DNA of 10,168 nucleotides. Source: an uncultured Lachnospiraceae bacterium. GTDB lineage: Bacteria > Bacillota > Clostridia > Lachnospirales > Lachnospiraceae. Position numbers and translations under genes: made by a program. Location: contig CAKRHL010000066.1 in the NCBI GenBank assembly GCA_934338765.1, positions 1-10,168 of the forward strand, read 5' to 3'. Below are positions 8,610 through 10,168 of this stretch, one piece after another; position 1 is the stretch's first letter, and each line of letters begins with the position of its first letter. The notes under the pieces are model-generated. The model was not told the origin of the DNA. It ran no database searches and saw only the letters and a list, made by a program, of their open reading frames with translations.

Positions 8610-9158
8610 GTGCATCATTTAGAGGAACATATATTTTTGATCGGTTTTATGGGAGTCGGGAAGAGTACCGTTGCCCGCATGCTCAGCAGGCAGCTTGGAG
8701 TGAAGGAGTATGATACCGACCGGATGATCGTTGCCAGAGATGGTAGAGAGATATCGCAGATTTTTGCGGAGGATGGAGAACTGGCTTTTCGAAAAATGGA
8801 GACCGATCTGCTGGAGGATCTGAAGGGGTATCCGCCTTCTGTTATTGCCTGTGGAGGCGGCGTTGCCATGCGTACGGAAAATGTGGAGTGCATGAAGCGG
8901 CAGGGGAAGATCCTTTTATTGACGGCATCTCCGGAGACCATTTATGAGCATGTGAAGGACAGCACCAACCGTCCATTGTTAAAGGGCAGGATGAATGTTG
9001 CAGGGATCACAGAGCTAATGGCAAAGAGAGAGCCAAAGTATATGGAAGCAGCTGACATTTGCATGCTGACAGATGATATGTCACCACGGATGGTTGTAGA
9101 CAAGATCGTGGAGATCATAAAAAATGGTACGCCGGTTAGTCTGGACACGCAGAAATGA
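8610..9158 (+). CDS. aroK: Shikimate kinase
   Basis: A 182-residue P-loop kinase that phosphorylates shikimate at the 3-hydroxyl with ATP, step five of the shikimate pathway. The start is GTG 8610 with AGGAGG at 8598-8603, 6 nt upstream; there is no better in-frame start. Walker A GFMGVGKST is at 12-20. The shikimate-binding residues follow: Asp35 and Asp37 in YDTDR, Arg61 in ELAFRKMET, and the CGGGVA Walker-B-like loop at 81-86. The lid arginine is Arg121 in STNRPLL, and Arg140 lies in KREPKY. Length and motif order are standard for monofunctional AroK. The last dozen residues (GTPVSLDTQK) extend slightly past the usual end. Its neighbour aroD acts two steps earlier; the intervening aroE and the rest of the pathway are not in the window. 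Confidence 0.95.
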   Translation: MHHLEEHIFLIGFMGVGKSTVARMLSRQLGVKEYDTDRMIVARDGREISQIFAEDGELAFRKMETDLLEDLKGYPPSVIACGGGVAMRTENVECMKRQGKILLLTASPETIYEHVKDSTNRPLLKGRMNVAGITELMAKREPKYMEAADICMLTDDMSPRMVVDKIVEIIKNGTPVSLDTQK

Positions 9159-9233
9159 TGGTTGAAAACAGGGATAGATTTCCGGAAAGGAGATGATCCG
9201 GGTTATAAAATCTCTGTCTTCGCGGAAAAACAC

Positions 9234-9262
9234 TTGAAAAATACAGGAGTTTCCTGTAAAAT
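9234..9262 (+). promoter_or_regulatory. Promoter of efp with an inverted repeat in the spacer
   Basis: TTGAAA at 9234-9239 and TAAAAT at 9257-9262 are 17 nt apart. The spacer holds a perfect inverted repeat, ACAGGA-GTT-TCCTGT at 9243-9257, which reaches the first base of the -10 box. A protein bound there would block RNA polymerase, but no regulator can be assigned. Transcription should start near 9268. The stretch from aroK to this promoter (9159-9233) holds no gene or clear terminator. Confidence 0.65.
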
Positions 9263-9315
9263 ATTTATAGGATTGTGCGGTTCTTGACCGCCACTACATG
9301 AAGGAGGATTTTAAG

Positions 9316-9870
9316 ATGGTATCAGCAGGTGATTTTAGAAATGGACTTACGATCGAAGTAGAAGGCAATGTCTTCCAGGTTATTGAGTTCCAGCATGTAA
9401 AGCCGGGAAAAGGTGCAGCCTTTGTCCGTACAAAGCTTAAAAATATCAAGAGTGGCGGTGTGGTAGAGCGTACATTCCGTCCAACAGAGAAGTGTCCTCA
9501 GGCACACATTGATCGTGCTGAGATGCAGTATCTGTACAGTGATGATATGTTCCATTTTATGAACACAGAGACATATGATCAGATTGATATGACTGCAGAT
9601 CAGGTAGGAGATGCATTGAAGTTTGTCAAGGAGAACGACATGGTTCAGATGCTTTCTCACAACGGAGAGGTATTTGCTATTGAGCCACCAAACTTTGTAG
9701 AGCTTGAGATCACAGAGACAGAGCCTGGATTTAAGGGCGATACGGCAACAGGTGCCAGCAAGCCGGCTACTGTTGAGACAGGTGCTGTTGTACAGGTTCC
9801 GCTGTTCGTTGAGACCGGCGACAGAATCAGTATTGACACACGTACCGGTGAGTACATGAAGAGAGTTTAA
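9316..9870 (+). CDS. efp: Translation elongation factor P
   Basis: A 184-residue factor that binds between the P and E sites of the ribosome and relieves stalling at polyproline stretches. I chose ATG 9316, with AAGGAGG at 9301-9307 and 8-nt spacing, because the protein then starts [17 protein letters not shown] as in the family. An in-frame ATG at 9298 lies before the ribosome binding site. The three beta-barrel domains are complete: KOW-like N-terminal (about 1-62), OB (about 66-127) and C-terminal OB (about 130-184, containing [17 protein letters not shown]). The tip of domain I reads [12 protein letters not shown], with Lys32 at the position modified in many bacteria. I see no epmA or epmB in the window, so the modification type is not known. 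Codon use is uniform, as expected for an abundant protein. It has its own promoter and is followed by a large hairpin. Confidence 0.97.
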   Translation: MVSAGDFRNGLTIEVEGNVFQVIEFQHVKPGKGAAFVRTKLKNIKSGGVVERTFRPTEKCPQAHIDRAEMQYLYSDDMFHFMNTETYDQIDMTADQVGDALKFVKENDMVQMLSHNGEVFAIEPPNFVELEITETEPGFKGDTATGASKPATVETGAVVQVPLFVETGDRISIDTRTGEYMKRV

Positions 9871-9886
9871 TTTCATAACGTAAATA

Positions 9887-9937
9887 AAAGGGCGTGGTTC
9901 CAAGGAAACCTAGTGTTTCCATGGGATCACGCCCTTT
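9887..9937 (+). terminator. Large hairpin after efp, probable (bidirectional) terminator
   Basis: AAAGGGCGTG at 9887-9896 pairs with CACGCCCTTT at 9928-9937. The pairing continues inward through TTCC/GGGA, and GGAAAC/GTTTCC (9904-9909 with 9915-9920) closes a CTAGT loop, giving a nearly continuous hairpin of 51 nt. On the plus strand only three T residues end the stem before GTGCATG, so termination may be weak. On the minus strand the stem is followed by TTTTATTTA, a better T tract, though no minus-strand gene is seen. The hairpin starts 16 nt after the efp stop. Confidence 0.65.
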
Positions 9938-9957
9938 GTGCATGTTGCTGCAAAGGG
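9932..9957 (+). other. Alternative hairpin sharing the terminator arm
   Basis: CCCTTTG at 9932-9938 can pair perfectly with CAAAGGG at 9951-9957 around a 12-nt loop. This uses the 3' arm of the efp hairpin, so both cannot form at once. The arrangement looks like an antiterminator/terminator pair. No ligand-binding fold is recognised, so function is uncertain. Confidence 0.4.
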
Positions 9958-9997
9958 AACAAAAATGCTTTTAAGAATTTTTCTCACGTAACCTTGT

Positions 9998-10050
9998 TGC
10001 ATCTTCGGCTTTGGCATGCTATGATAAATCGGAAGTTAGAAATAACTAAC
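9998..10050 (+). promoter_or_regulatory. Promoter and inverted repeat upstream of the flavodoxin gene
   Basis: TTGCAT at 9998-10003 and TATGAT at 10020-10025 are 16 nt apart, with TG at 10017-10018 making an extended -10. The predicted start is near 10032. Directly there lies an inverted repeat, GTTAG-AAATAA-CTAAC at 10035-10050, with another CTAAC at 10066-10070, 20 bp further on. This placement suits an operator, but no regulator is assigned. The rest of the 270-nt gap (9871-10140) holds the efp hairpins and no gene that I can support. Confidence 0.5.
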
Positions 10051-10140
10051 ACAAGATATAAACGGCTAACTATGCCAGACATATTTATTTCTATTATGGG
10101 TATCATAGTAGGAGGCTGGAGAAAGGAAGGTTTATCAAGG

Positions 10141-10168
10141 ATGGCTAAAGTCAAGATCATTTATTGGA
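10141..10168 (+). CDS. Probable flavodoxin (3'-truncated, first nine codons)
   Basis: Only MAKVKIIYW is visible before the window ends. This matches the first beta strand of short-chain clostridial flavodoxins, where the FMN phosphate-binding loop (SGTGNTE or similar) normally follows at once. AAAGGAAGG at 10122-10130 is a suitable ribosome binding site 10 nt before ATG 10141. An in-frame ATG at 10096 would add 15 residues (MGIIVGGWRKEGLSR), but it lacks a binding site and the family normally starts at the strand. Flavodoxins carry electrons in place of ferredoxin. The call rests on nine residues, so it is moderate. Confidence 0.6.

Noticed and set aside
9322..9903. Minus-strand open frame of about 190 codons opposite efp
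   Set aside because: It is the antisense shadow of a conserved efp gene. The product is Cys- and Leu-rich with no family resemblance, and its start lies within the terminator hairpin.
9910..10002. Minus-strand 30-codon ORF in the gap after efp
   Set aside because: Weak ribosome binding site, no convincing minus-strand promoter, and it runs through the hairpin arms. Probably chance.
9938..10140. Known riboswitch or tracrRNA-like RNA before the flavodoxin gene
   Set aside because: The GTTAGAAATAACTAAC segment briefly suggested a structured RNA, but I could not match the region to any riboswitch class. There is no cas gene or repeat array nearby.

Overview
The window looks like chromosomal DNA from a low-to-moderate GC anaerobic Firmicute, most likely a gut Lachnospiraceae/Clostridia member. 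This is inferred from strong AGGAGG-type ribosome binding sites, sigma-A type promoters, the style of the amino-acid biosynthesis proteins, and a DUF815 ATPase and flavodoxin of clostridial type. Every gene I can support is on the plus strand. I see no mobile element, CRISPR array, tRNA or rRNA.

Positions 1-5413 hold a tight run of genes: the 3' part of a DUF234-type archaeal-like AAA ATPase, a DUF815 AAA+ ATPase, a secreted transglutaminase-like protein, a family 2 glycosyltransferase whose start codon overlaps the preceding stop (ATGA), and ilvN, the regulatory subunit of acetolactate synthase. Gaps are 13, 17, -4 and 28 nt, so they may form one transcription unit.

Positions 5414-7514 hold a FadR-type GntR regulator that ends at a hairpin, and then ilvC (ketol-acid reductoisomerase) with its own strong promoter. 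Two FadR-family operator-like sequences, arranged as a perfect 10-bp inverted repeat, lie at the predicted ilvC transcription start. The regulator therefore probably controls ilvC. A strong intrinsic terminator follows ilvC. IlvN/IlvB and IlvC catalyse and control the first two steps of branched-chain amino-acid synthesis.

Positions 7515-9158 hold a well-formed promoter, a 37-residue single-helix membrane protein that is easy to miss, and two shikimate-pathway genes: aroD (type I dehydroquinase) and aroK (shikimate kinase, GTG start).

Positions 9159-10168 hold efp (elongation factor P) with its own promoter, a large hairpin region that can fold in two exclusive ways, and a second promoter with an inverted repeat. 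The first nine codons of a probable flavodoxin run off the end.

Most of the window is ordinary housekeeping. The points most worth a second look are the GntR-ilvC operator pair, the small membrane protein, the unusual Tyr-Glu in the IlvC cofactor loop, and the hairpin region after efp. I found no convincing evidence of a wholly new multi-gene system.
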